Source of the DNA: RBG-13-68-16 sp041494245
GTDB lineage: Bacteria > Acidobacteriota > Thermoanaerobaculia > Thermoanaerobaculales > Thermoanaerobaculaceae
Assembly: GCA_041494245.1 (NCBI GenBank)
Contig: JBGQAK010000018.1
Coordinates: 1-64,000, forward strand
Length of the DNA: 64,000 bases
Direction: 5' to 3'
The notes below the pieces were generated by a model, which saw only the letters and a program-made list of their open reading frames with translations, was not told the DNA's origin and searched no databases. The translations under genes were made by a program, and so were the position numbers. This document shows, piece by piece, positions 8,533 to 18,616 of this stretch. Every line of letters starts with the position of its first letter. Within the stretch, counting starts at the first letter, position 1.

Positions 8533-9145
8533 CGACCACGCCGTCGTCCGTTCCGGCCTCCGGGCATTGCTCCGAGCCGACCCCGATCTCGAGGTTGTCG
8601 GCGAGGCGGAAAATGGTATGGAGACGCTGCGCCTCGCCGAGACGCTGCACCCCGACACGGTCCTGCTCGACATCACCATGCCCCCCGAGGACGGCATCAA
8701 GATTGCGAAGCGGCTGAAGGAAAAGCATCCGGAGCTCATCGTGCTGTTTCTCACCATGCACGAGGACGAGAGCCTGCTGCACGAGGCGCTACGCGCGGGC
8801 GCCTCCGGCTACGTGATCAAGCGGGCCGAGGAGTCCGAGATCATCCAGGCGATCCATGCAACGAGGAATGGCGACATCTACGTGCACCCTGCGATGACCC
8901 GCGCGCTTCTTCACCAGCCCGTCACGACGGAACAGCGGCGCGGGTCGCCAGCGAATGTGCTGACCCGCCGCGAACTCGACGTCTTGCGCCTTCTCGCCAA
9001 AGGAAACACCAACCGGCAGATCGCCGGTCTGCTCGGCCTCTCGATGCGCACCGTCGAGAACCACCGTGCCAACCTGATGGGCAAGCTCGGGCTGGTCAGC
9101 CGGGTCGAGCTGGTGAACTACGCCGAGGAGCACAACCTGCTTTAG
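8507..9145 (+). CDS. NarL/LuxR-family response regulator
   Basis: 212 residues. The receiver domain (1-120) has the acidic pair DD at 9-10, phospho-acceptor Asp55 in LLDITMP and the conserved Lys in SGYVIKRA. A LuxR-type helix-turn-helix follows (about 145-205: LTRRELDVLRLLAKGNTNRQ, then MRTVENHRANLMGKL). It starts at a GTG inside the end of the kinase gene, implying coupled translation. It should bind DNA as a phosphorylated dimer; targets are unknown. Its stop codon lies one base before the inverted-repeat element at 9147. Confidence 0.9.
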   Translation: MPIRILIADDHAVVRSGLRALLRADPDLEVVGEAENGMETLRLAETLHPDTVLLDITMPPEDGIKIAKRLKEKHPELIVLFLTMHEDESLLHEALRAGASGYVIKRAEESEIIQAIHATRNGDIYVHPAMTRALLHQPVTTEQRRGSPANVLTRRELDVLRLLAKGNTNRQIAGLLGLSMRTVENHRANLMGKLGLVSRVELVNYAEEHNLL

Positions 9146-9285
9146 CCCGGACTATTCATGACGCATCTACTACGACCGCAGATATGGCAGCCCTGGCGGG
9201 CGTACTCGGGGCTCGCATCCTCGACGTACGGTGTCCAGTACGCCTTCGGATGCTTGCCCCTACGTGCGCCCACCATGACAGCCAT
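9142..9285 (-). other. 47-codon ORF inside the inverted-repeat element
   Basis: ATG at 9285, stop TAA at 9144-9142, overlapping the response regulator stop codon on the other strand. The product contains GARRGKHPKAYWTPYVEDAS and a Cys-x2-Cys pair (CHIC). It ends within the left inverted repeat, as the tail of a transposase gene often does. It could be a transposase C-terminal remnant or chance. I do not recognise it. Confidence 0.25.
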
Positions 9286-9323
9286 CTCCGCGGTCTCGCT
9301 ACGATGCCCCACGAATAGTCCGG
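9147..9323. mobile_element. MITE-like or deleted IS element with inverted-repeat ends
   Basis: The left end CCGGACTATTC (9147-9157) is repeated exactly and inverted at 9313-9323. The similarity continues inwards imperfectly: 7 of the next 11 positions match, including a GCATC block. The span is 177 bp. It sits directly after the response regulator gene and before the PAP2 gene. A clean target-site duplication is not visible (TTAG versus CTAG at best). The ends resemble inverted repeats of IS remnants I have seen in GC-rich genomes, but I cannot name the family. A simple intergenic hairpin is less likely because the arms are 155 bp apart. Confidence 0.4.
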
Positions 9324-9429
9324 TCTAGATAGAAATCAACGACGGCCGGCGAGGTCGCCTCCTTCCGCGATCCGTCAAAGATGGATAGCCGGTCTTCAGG
9401 GGCGCGAGAGAATAGCCGCAGGAGCCGCG

Positions 9430-10467
9430 ATGTTCCAGACCGAGCCGATCCTGTTTCTGCAACAGTTCGCCGGTGACGGGCTGACCTGGGCCATGCGAGC
9501 CATCACGGCCCTCGGCTACCCGCCGTTCTTCTTCGTGGCCCTGACGGTCGTGATGTTCGGGATGGATGTGCGTCGCGGGTTCGTGCTCGCGCAGCTGGTG
9601 ATGTGGACGGACATCCTGACCGAGTTCGCGAAGGCGTTTTTCGCCCTGCCGCGTCCGTCCGACGTGGACTCGGGCGTCAGGTTGCTCGAGACGGGCCGAA
9701 CCAACACCACCCCGTGGGCCGGGCGAGGTGCGGCCGGTTTTCTCGCGCTGCCGGACCGGGAGGCCGTCGCGTGGCTGCGCTCGCAGGCCGGGTCCTCGTT
9801 TGGCCTGCCCTCCGGCCACGTGAGCGTCTCGACGGCGTTGTGGGGGGGCCTCTCGGCGGTCTTCCGCAACCGCGCGGTGCTGGCCCTTGGGATGGTCATG
9901 GTGCCGCTGATGGCCCTCTCGCGGATGGTCCTGGGCCGGCACTTTCTCGGCGACGTTCTGGCGGGTGGGGCGCTGGGCGCCCTGGTGGTGCTGCTCGGGG
10001 GCCGTCTCCTCGTCGGGGAGAGCGCGCCGCTGCCGCTCCTGCGCCTCGGGCGGCTGCCCCGGCTGTCCAGCCGCCAGGGTGTGGTGCTGCTCACCGGCCT
10101 CGTCGTCCTGCCGGTCGTGATCCTGGTCCTCGGTTCATCCGCCGACGCCGGGCGCGCCGGGCGGCTGCTCGGCCTCAACCTCGCCTACCTGTTGGTTGCG
10201 GCCCGCGGAGTTCCGGATGGCTCAGGAACGCTCACCAGGCGCGTCGCCCGGGTTGCCGTGGCGCTGGTCCTCGGCATTGCAGTGATGCTCGCCGCCGAGG
10301 TTCTCGCGCCCATGGCATCGGCCGAGGGTCCGGCGTGGTTGGTGGCGTTCGGGAAAGGGTTCGTGCCGACGTTCGTCCTGCTGTGGGGGGGCGTGCTGGC
10401 GTGCCGCCGCCTGGGTCTCTACGGCCCGGAACCGGCTCCGCAACAGGTGCCTTCACAACCGACGTAG
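9430..10467 (+). CDS. PAP2-superfamily phosphatase, membrane-bound
   Basis: 345 residues. The three PAP2 motifs are present in order: K-x6-RP in KAFFALPRP (about 72-80), PSGH in LPSGHVSVS (about 126) and SR-x5-H-x3-D in SRMVLGRHFLGDV (about 162). These form the lipid-phosphate phosphatase active site. A C-terminal half of further helices makes it longer than minimal PAP2 enzymes. Likely substrates are lipid phosphates such as undecaprenyl pyrophosphate or phosphatidate. It stands alone, convergent with the DUF1648 gene. Confidence 0.83.
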   Translation: MFQTEPILFLQQFAGDGLTWAMRAITALGYPPFFFVALTVVMFGMDVRRGFVLAQLVMWTDILTEFAKAFFALPRPSDVDSGVRLLETGRTNTTPWAGRGAAGFLALPDREAVAWLRSQAGSSFGLPSGHVSVSTALWGGLSAVFRNRAVLALGMVMVPLMALSRMVLGRHFLGDVLAGGALGALVVLLGGRLLVGESAPLPLLRLGRLPRLSSRQGVVLLTGLVVLPVVILVLGSSADAGRAGRLLGLNLAYLLVAARGVPDGSGTLTRRVARVAVALVLGIAVMLAAEVLAPMASAEGPAWLVAFGKGFVPTFVLLWGGVLACRRLGLYGPEPAPQQVPSQPT

Positions 10468-10475
10468 GAACGGCG

Positions 10476-11561
10476 TCAGCGGAGCAGGAGAATCGAGCCC
10501 GCGATCAGCGCGGCAAGGACCGCGATCGCGGCCCACGCCCACGGGTTGCCGAAGTTGATCGTGTAGCCGAGGCCGAAGCGCTTCTCGACGAACAGCGCCG
10601 TGTCGGCGCGGTTGACGTAGACCATCCCGAGCTTCCAGCAGGCGTCGGGGGTGCGGTCGCCCACCGTCAGCCCGCCCCCGGCCGGCTGCTCCTCCTCTGT
10701 CGGAACGCGAGCGGCCTCGATGCGGCGACGCGCCAGCAGCACGACGGCCACGGCCGCCACCGCGAACACGAGGAGGAGCAGCGCGAAGTAGTGCCAGGTG
10801 AGGAGCGCGTCGCCCCGCAGCGGGGCGAGGGAGATCCAGGAGAACAGGACGGCGAGGGCGACCTCGAGGAGCACGAGCGCCAGCGCGAATGTCCGGCGGA
10901 ACCGGGTCTCCTGCGCCGCCCGCGCCGGCTGAGCGTCCACACGCCGGGACCACCGAACGACGCCGACGCCCGTGAGGACCATGAGCGCGCAGATCACCAC
11001 GCCGAGGAGCGGTTGCGCGAAGACGCTTCCAAAGCTGCGCGCCACCCAGCGGTCGGGCTGGAAGTCGATGTTCCAGTGCACCGGGAACCGTTCGGGGATC
11101 TCCCGCCAACGCAGCGCGAGCACCGCCGCGGACGCGGCGAACATGCCGAACGCCCCGAGCTGGGCGAGCCACCCGCCCGGCAGGCGCTCGCGGTGCGGCG
11201 AAAGCTCCGCCGCCCGCAGGGGGCTGGGAGTCGCGGCGTGCGGTAGCACGCGGGAGCGCGCCGCCACGAACGCCGCGAGCACGCCGGCGATCTGAAGCAG
11301 CGGGCCGGCGGCGATGAGGCCCGGCCGGTGCACGGCGAGCGCCACCGTCACGAGGAGCGCGCCCACGAGCGTGGCGGCCCAGCCCTGAGCGCGGTAGCGG
11401 GTGAGGATGCGACCTGCCTCCGCACCGTTCCGGAAGCCGGGGGGCACCGTCACCGCGAAGAAGATGTCCGGGCGCGCGAGAACGGGGAGGAAGTGGAAGA
11501 CCACGCCCACGAGGGCGACCACCCCCACGAAGAGGACCAGCGGAAAGGCCACGGTGTTCAC
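10476..11561 (-). CDS. DUF1648 / DUF5808 multi-pass membrane protein
   Basis: 361 residues with about eight hydrophobic segments. The DUF1648 motif IPERFPVHWNIDFQPDRW is near residue 155-172, and a C-terminal DUF5808 domain reads WKLGMVYVNRADTALFVEKR. Proteins of this type resemble SdpI-like immunity or envelope proteins and usually pair with a small repressor. The start is GTG, overlapping the stop of the GntR gene (GTGA), so the two form an operon. The repressor probably controls this gene through the operator at 11984-12009. Confidence 0.78.
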   Translation of the reverse strand: MNTVAFPLVLFVGVVALVGVVFHFLPVLARPDIFFAVTVPPGFRNGAEAGRILTRYRAQGWAATLVGALLVTVALAVHRPGLIAAGPLLQIAGVLAAFVAARSRVLPHAATPSPLRAAELSPHRERLPGGWLAQLGAFGMFAASAAVLALRWREIPERFPVHWNIDFQPDRWVARSFGSVFAQPLLGVVICALMVLTGVGVVRWSRRVDAQPARAAQETRFRRTFALALVLLEVALAVLFSWISLAPLRGDALLTWHYFALLLLVFAVAAVAVVLLARRRIEAARVPTEEEQPAGGGLTVGDRTPDACWKLGMVYVNRADTALFVEKRFGLGYTINFGNPWAWAAIAVLAALIAGSILLLR

Positions 11562-11983
11562 GGACGTCCTCCCTCGGGCTCGGGGTCACGGTTGGAGAGC
11601 GACGCTTCGAGCCTGGCCATCTCTGCGGCCACGGATGCCGGCGGCACGCCGTCGGCGAGCGCCTTGGCGACGAGCTCCCCGAGGTTGCGTGCGAAGTCGG
11701 CCTTCGCGTGCGGGCCGGGTCTCGGCGCGGGACGGGCCAGGACGGTGGCGCCCAGCCTCCTCCTGAGATCCAGCCACCCCTCCGCGGCGAGCGCGCGGTA
11801 CGCCTCGGCCACCGTGTTGTGATGGATGCCGAGGTCGGTGGCGAGCTGGCGCACCGTGGGGAGCCGGTAGCCGGGCTTCAGCTCCCCCGCCACCAGCAGC
11901 GCCCGGAGCGCGGCCACGATCTGCTGGTAGGCGGGTACCGGCGAGGCGAGGTCGATGCGGATGCTCGGGGTCTCCTGGGTCAT
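11558..11983 (-). CDS. GntR-family (YtrA-like) transcriptional regulator
   Basis: 141 residues. The N-terminal winged helix-turn-helix is typical (VPAYQQIVAALRALLVAGEL, then LPTVRQLATDLGIHHNTVAE). The C-terminal tail is short, about 55 residues, as in the YtrA subgroup that regulates membrane-protein operons. I chose ATG at 11983 (MTQETPS), directly beside the palindrome. The frame opens 9 codons earlier at 12010, but that would put the operator inside the gene. It is co-transcribed with the DUF1648 gene and is probably autoregulated. Confidence 0.85.
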   Translation of the reverse strand: MTQETPSIRIDLASPVPAYQQIVAALRALLVAGELKPGYRLPTVRQLATDLGIHHNTVAEAYRALAAEGWLDLRRRLGATVLARPAPRPGPHAKADFARNLGELVAKALADGVPPASVAAEMARLEASLSNRDPEPEGGRP

Positions 11984-12009
11984 TGTATACTGTCCACAGA
12001 CAATATACA
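11984..12009. promoter_or_regulatory. Palindromic operator next to the gntR start
   Basis: Left arm TGTATACTGTC (11984-11994), 4-bp spacer, right arm GACAATATACA (11999-12009). The arms are complementary at 10 of 11 positions. It abuts the gntR start codon and contains TATATT and TATACT, so it overlaps a plausible -10 region. Operators of YtrA-type repressors lie in this position. Autorepression is inferred. Confidence 0.65.
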
Positions 12010-12076
12010 TTCCGGCGGACTGGCTGTCAAGTGCTCGGTCCCCGGCGCCCGGGAATGGTGGGTTCGGGCTTCGGGT

Positions 12077-12088
12077 TTGTGATCACAA
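12077..12088. promoter_or_regulatory. Perfect 12-bp palindrome upstream of the flavin oxidase gene
   Basis: TTGTGATCACAA lies 26 bp before the start codon of the FAD oxidase gene and just upstream of its ribosome site. The half-site TGTGA recalls CRP/FNR-family sites, but the spacing between half-sites is too short for a standard site. It may be an operator for another dimeric regulator. Confidence 0.3.
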
Positions 12089-12114
12089 GTGCATCACGGA
12101 AAAGGAGGTGACGC

Positions 12115-13527
12115 ATGGACGCAATGCGAGACACGACGGGGAACCCGGTCCTCGACGAGGGAACGGTGTCGGCGTTCAGGGCATGCTTGCGCGGGGAGCT
12201 CATCCGGCCAGGCGACGGACGCTACGACGAGGCCCGCAAGGTCTGGAACGGGATGATCGACCGGCGGCCGGCGCTGATCGCACGCTGCGCGGGGGTGGCC
12301 GACGTGATCGCGGCGGTCAACTTCGCCCGCGAGCAGCGCCTTCCGGTGGCGATCCGCGGGGGAAGCCACAACGTGACCGGCAACGCGGTGTGCGACGGCG
12401 GTCTGGTGATCGACCTCTCCGCGATGAAAGGGATCCGAGTGGACCCCGACAAGCGCACGGCGCGCGCCGAGGGCGGGTGCACCTGGGGTGACCTCGACCA
12501 CGCCACGCACGCGTTCGGCCTCGCGGCGCCGGGCGGGATCATCTCGACGACCGGGATCGCCGGGCTCACCCTCGGCGGCGGCATCGGGCACCTGACGCGC
12601 AAGTACGGGCTCTCCTGCGACAACCTGCTCTCGGTCGACATGGTGCTCGCCGACGGGCGCTTCGTGACCGCAAGCCAGAAGAAGAACGCGGACCTCTTCT
12701 GGGGGATCCGGGGCGGGGGAGGGAACTTCGGCGTCGTGACCTCGTTCGAGTTCAGGCTGCACCCGGTCGCCACCGTGATGGCGGGGCCGATCCTCTACCC
12801 GGTTGAGAAGGCCCGCGAGGCGTTGCGCCTCTACCGTGACTTCATGAACAGCGCGCCGCAGGACTTCAACGCGTTCTTCGCGTTCCTGATCGTCCCGCCG
12901 GGGCCGCCGTTCCCGACCCACCTGCACAACACGACGGTGTGCGGCGTGATGGCCGTGTACACGGGCCACCCGACGAAGGCCGGGCGGCTGGTCGCGCCGC
13001 TGCGCAAGTTCGGCCCGCCCGTGGTGGACTTCTTCGGGCCCATGCCCTATCCGGCGGTGCAGAGCATGTTCGACGGGCTCGTCCCCGAAGGGCTGCAGAA
13101 CTACTGGAAGGCCGATTTCATGGACGAGCTCTCGGACGAGGCGATCGAGGTGCATGTCAAGCACGGCCCTGGGATCCCGACGTTCAACTCGGCGATGCAC
13201 ATCTACCCGGTGAGCGGCGCGGCGAACCGGGTCGGCAAGGACGACACCGCCTACTTCTACCGGGACGCCAAGTACGTGCACGTCATCGCCGCCATGTACC
13301 CCAACCCGGACGACACTACCAGGAACGTGGCGTGGGTTCGCGACTACTGGTCGGCGCTGCACCCGCACTCCTCCGGCGGCGCCTACGTCAACTTCATGAT
13401 GGAGGAAGGCGAGGACCGGGTCAGGGCCACCTACGGGCGCAACTACGACCGCCTGGTGGCGCTCAAGCGTAAGGTCGACCCGGCCAATCTGTTCCGGCTG
13501 AACCAGAACGTGAAGCCGAAAGGGTGA
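12115..13527 (+). CDS. FAD-binding oxidoreductase, berberine-bridge-enzyme type
   Basis: 470 residues: an N-terminal FAD_binding_4 (PCMH) domain and a C-terminal BBE tail (YGRNYDRLVALKRKVDP). His85 in RGGSHNVTG is the usual site of covalent flavin attachment. The second attachment residue of bicovalent members (Cys before PTVG) is replaced by Ser in ISTTGIAGLTLGGG, so a single covalent link is expected. The ribosome site AAAGGAGGTGA is unusually strong. The substrate is unknown; related enzymes oxidise sugars, alkaloids or hydroxynicotine. It is divergent from the GntR operon. Confidence 0.85.
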   Translation: MDAMRDTTGNPVLDEGTVSAFRACLRGELIRPGDGRYDEARKVWNGMIDRRPALIARCAGVADVIAAVNFAREQRLPVAIRGGSHNVTGNAVCDGGLVIDLSAMKGIRVDPDKRTARAEGGCTWGDLDHATHAFGLAAPGGIISTTGIAGLTLGGGIGHLTRKYGLSCDNLLSVDMVLADGRFVTASQKKNADLFWGIRGGGGNFGVVTSFEFRLHPVATVMAGPILYPVEKAREALRLYRDFMNSAPQDFNAFFAFLIVPPGPPFPTHLHNTTVCGVMAVYTGHPTKAGRLVAPLRKFGPPVVDFFGPMPYPAVQSMFDGLVPEGLQNYWKADFMDELSDEAIEVHVKHGPGIPTFNSAMHIYPVSGAANRVGKDDTAYFYRDAKYVHVIAAMYPNPDDTTRNVAWVRDYWSALHPHSSGGAYVNFMMEEGEDRVRATYGRNYDRLVALKRKVDPANLFRLNQNVKPKG

Positions 13528-13537
13528 CGGCGACCCC

Positions 13538-15676
<2,139 letters not shown>

Positions 15677-15856
15677 GCCTCCTCCGTCATCGGGCGAGTG
15701 TGAGTATAGAGCCTGCATGCACCTAGCGACCGACTCGCGTCGCGGGCGCGCGGCGCCCCGCGCATTTCGGAGCATCCGCCGTAGCCTCGAGGCTGCCGCC
15801 GAGGTGCGGACAGCACGTGAAGAGCCATCCGCTACAATACGCGTGGAGGCATGACC

Positions 15857-16303
15857 ATGCTGGCTTTTCTGCTCGTCCTCGTAGCGGCGGCAGGGGCGGA
15901 CAACGTCCCGGTGTGCGTGGCCCCTGACGGGGCGCGGATTTCCCTCGAGCTTGCCATCACAGCCAAGGAGAAGGAGACCGGGCTCATGTACCGCGACAAG
16001 CTCGAACCGGACCGCGGGATGCTCTTCGTGTTTGATAAGGACGACATCCTGGCGTTCTGGATGAAGAACACGCTGATACCTGTCGACATCGTCTGGTTCG
16101 ACGCCACGGGCCGGGTCGCGGACGTGAGCGCCGGCGCGCAGCCGTGCCGCGCGGACCCGTGCCCCAAGTTCACGAACAAATCGCCAGCGCGCGCCGTCCT
16201 CCTGGTCAACGCCGGCTATGCCGCCGCCCATGGGCTGAAGCCGGGAGCCGCGGCGACGTTCCAGGGTGTCCCCCGCTTCCCGATCGGCGCAAGAAGCATC
16301 TGA
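15857..16303 (+). CDS. DUF192 family secreted protein
   Basis: 148 residues: a short signal peptide (MLAFLLVLVAAAGA), then the DUF192 domain with RGMLFVFDKDDILAFWMKNT and PVDIVWFDATGRV. The family is small, exported and of unknown function. Two ATGs lie close together (15851 and 15857). The second is 7 nt from the GGAGG ribosome site and is preferred. TACAAT at 15833-15838 may be its -10 box. The gene is divergent from glgX. Confidence 0.8.
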   Translation: MLAFLLVLVAAAGADNVPVCVAPDGARISLELAITAKEKETGLMYRDKLEPDRGMLFVFDKDDILAFWMKNTLIPVDIVWFDATGRVADVSAGAQPCRADPCPKFTNKSPARAVLLVNAGYAAAHGLKPGAAATFQGVPRFPIGARSI

Positions 16304-16891
16304 GGCTGCCGCTGGCGGGCGCCTCCGCCGAGTCGGGCCACGCGTGCGGCCTGCGCGCCGCCCTGGACAGGACCAACACGGGGAAGGCCTGAGCCGATCC
16401 CCCCGGGGCTCAAGACAGGAGCTGAAAATGCCGTAGGCGAGGTGCGCCTGCTTAAGATCTTGTGGGAGGTCGTCTAAATGCCAGATGGCGGACGTGCGGG
16501 GTGGCGAGACCTTCGCCGGCGCGGCCGCGGACAGCCTGTCGGCGAGCGCCGCGATGATGACGCCGACCAAAACGGCCACGGAAACCACGAGGCACGCCGC
16601 CACGAGCATCCCCCTCGCGTACCGAGAGCCCGTCGGCGCCGGAACGGCGAACACGACACGCGATGCTCTCGTCGTACTCGTCCGTGGAAGGAGCCCCGCA
16701 TGTCGACCGCCCGCACCTTTATCGGGGTGTCCGTCCTCGGCCGCGGACGGTCACGTCGTCGGTACCTGGAGCGGGTCACCTTGGAGGCTGCCCGCGGGGT
16801 CAAGCCAGCCAGGGTATGGGAGGGGCGTGGCCCTCCCGCCATACGCCCCAAAGTGGGGCTGCCGACGGGCACGGAGAGGACGGCGCTGGCG
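16304..16891. other. 588-bp gap without a convincing gene
   Basis: No family-like protein was found on either strand. One candidate is a minus-strand ATG at 16609 after GAGGGGG, reading MLVAACLVVSVAVLVGVIIA, a clear transmembrane-like stretch. Its frame has no nearby stop and degenerates, so I do not call it. A TGAGCC...GGCTCA stem lies near 16390-16412. Confidence 0.4.
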
Positions 16892-18616
16892 TCAGCGAGA
16901 TGCGAGGCGGCGGGCTGCCGCGCGGGCGAGCATTCTCAGGCGGTCGGTCCATGGCAGCCGCAGGAACGTTGTGGCGACCACGCCGCGGGTGAAGTAGCTC
17001 TTGCGGGAGTAGTCGATCGCGACGTCCACCATCACGGGCCGGCCTTCGCGGGCGGTCGAGAACGCCTTCGCGAGCACGTCCCCCAGCTCAGCGTCGCGGC
17101 CTGCAGCGAGGAACGCGCAGTTGGTCGCGGCTGCGAACGCCGCCACGCTGTACGGCGCGACCTCCGAGCAGGTGGCCCGGTTGAGGGCGGTACGCTGGAA
17201 CTGGGCGATCTGCGCCAGCTCTTCATCGCGCAGCACGGCGACCACGACGCCGGCCCGGTACGACGCGGCCGTCAGCAGCTCCAGGCCGGTCATGAGCAAT
17301 GCGCCGTCCCCGGCGAGCGCCACCACGTCGCTTTGCGGGTTTGCGAGCTTGGCCCCGATGGCGGCGGGCACGGCGTAGCCCATGCACGAGTAGTCCACCG
17401 GTGCCAGGAAGCGCCCCGGCGCTTCCAGCCGCAGGTGCTCCATCGCGAGGAACGTGCCGTTGCCCGAGTCGGCGGTGAAGATGGCGTTGTGCCCGGCCAG
17501 CTCCTGGAGCGTGTCGAAGAGCGCCGCGGGCGACACCCGCTCGCCGCCGCCCGCGCGGTGCTGCTCCTTGCGCGTGGCGGCGTGCCCGGCGGCGATGGCG
17601 CGCTCGAGCGCCTCGTCGCGCGCGCGCGCCGGGAGCGCTTCGACCAGCGCCTCCAGGACCTCGGCCGCATCACCCGCCACGGTTACGGCGGCGGGGAAGT
17701 TGCGGTTGAACACCTCGCGGTTGATATCCACGTGAACGAGTGCCGCGGGGGGCGTGAAACTCCAGCTCCCCGTGCCGACCTCCCCGAAGCGGCACCCGAC
17801 CGCGAGCATCGCATCGCGCTCGCCCTCGATCTGGCGTACGAAGGAGGGCGCGGTGCGGCCGAGCCCGTTCCAGAGGAAGAGCGGGTGGGACTCCGGAAAG
17901 ACCCCCTTGCCCTGGATCGTGGTGGCTACCGGAGCGGTCAGGCGCTCGGCGAGCTGCCGCAGCGGCTCGCCGGCCGCGCGTGCGCCGTACCCCGCGTAGA
18001 TGAGCGGGCGCCGGGCCTCCCGGAGTACCCGGGCGGCGCGCTCGATCAGCCCAGGGTCCGGCCGGGGAGGCGCCACCTCACCCGGCTCGAAGTGGAGATC
18101 GCCAAAGTCATGACGGAGCAGGTAGAGCTGCGCCGGCACCTCGACCACGACCGGACCCGGGGTGCCGGCCCGGGCGAGCGCGAACGCCCGGCGCACCGTG
18201 GCGTAGAGCTCCAGGGGCTCGCGCACCGGCAGGACGTCCTTGACCACCGGGCGGATCACCGCGAGCTGGTCGATGTCGTGGAGCTGGAAGGCCCGCCCGC
18301 TGTCGGTGCGGATGCCGCACGCCAGCACGACGAGCGGGACCCCGTCCAAGAACGCCTCGGCGACCCCGGAGAGCGCGTGGGTGAGGCCGGCGCCCGGCAC
18401 GAGGTTGACCACGCCCACGCTCCCCGAGCTGCGCGAGACCCCGTCGGCCATGAACGAGGCGGCCTGCTCGTCCGTGACCAGCACGGGTGTGACCTTTTCC
18501 GAGGCCGCGAGCGCGTCGTACAGCTCGATGTTGTGCGTGCCAGGAATGCCGAAAGTGAAGGCAACGCCCTCGTCCTCGAGGGCTCTCACCACCAGGCGCG
18601 CGCCCGAGTCGCTCAT
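16892..18616 (-). CDS. Thiamine-pyrophosphate enzyme, acetolactate-synthase-like
   Basis: 574 residues with the three-domain layout of the acetolactate synthase/benzoylformate decarboxylase family. The cofactor-activating Glu lies in TDEQAASFMADG (about residue 50). A central domain follows, then the TPP/Mg motif GDGALLMTGLELL near residue 440. The usual Asn of the GDG-N motif is replaced by an acidic stretch (LRDEELAQ), so substrate choice may differ from true acetolactate synthases. The start overlaps the GMC gene stop (ATGA). With that gene it may decarboxylate a 2-oxo acid and pass the product to the dehydrogenase; this is inference. Confidence 0.8.
   Translation of the reverse strand: MSDSGARLVVRALEDEGVAFTFGIPGTHNIELYDALAASEKVTPVLVTDEQAASFMADGVSRSSGSVGVVNLVPGAGLTHALSGVAEAFLDGVPLVVLACGIRTDSGRAFQLHDIDQLAVIRPVVKDVLPVREPLELYATVRRAFALARAGTPGPVVVEVPAQLYLLRHDFGDLHFEPGEVAPPRPDPGLIERAARVLREARRPLIYAGYGARAAGEPLRQLAERLTAPVATTIQGKGVFPESHPLFLWNGLGRTAPSFVRQIEGERDAMLAVGCRFGEVGTGSWSFTPPAALVHVDINREVFNRNFPAAVTVAGDAAEVLEALVEALPARARDEALERAIAAGHAATRKEQHRAGGGERVSPAALFDTLQELAGHNAIFTADSGNGTFLAMEHLRLEAPGRFLAPVDYSCMGYAVPAAIGAKLANPQSDVVALAGDGALLMTGLELLTAASYRAGVVVAVLRDEELAQIAQFQRTALNRATCSEVAPYSVAAFAAATNCAFLAAGRDAELGDVLAKAFSTAREGRPVMVDVAIDYSRKSYFTRGVVATTFLRLPWTDRLRMLARAAARRLASR

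Noticed and set aside
15677..16654. N-terminal extension of GlgX to 1038 residues
   Set aside because: The extension is antisense to the DUF192 gene and Arg/Pro-rich. A strong ribosome site and the family start both support ATG at 15676.
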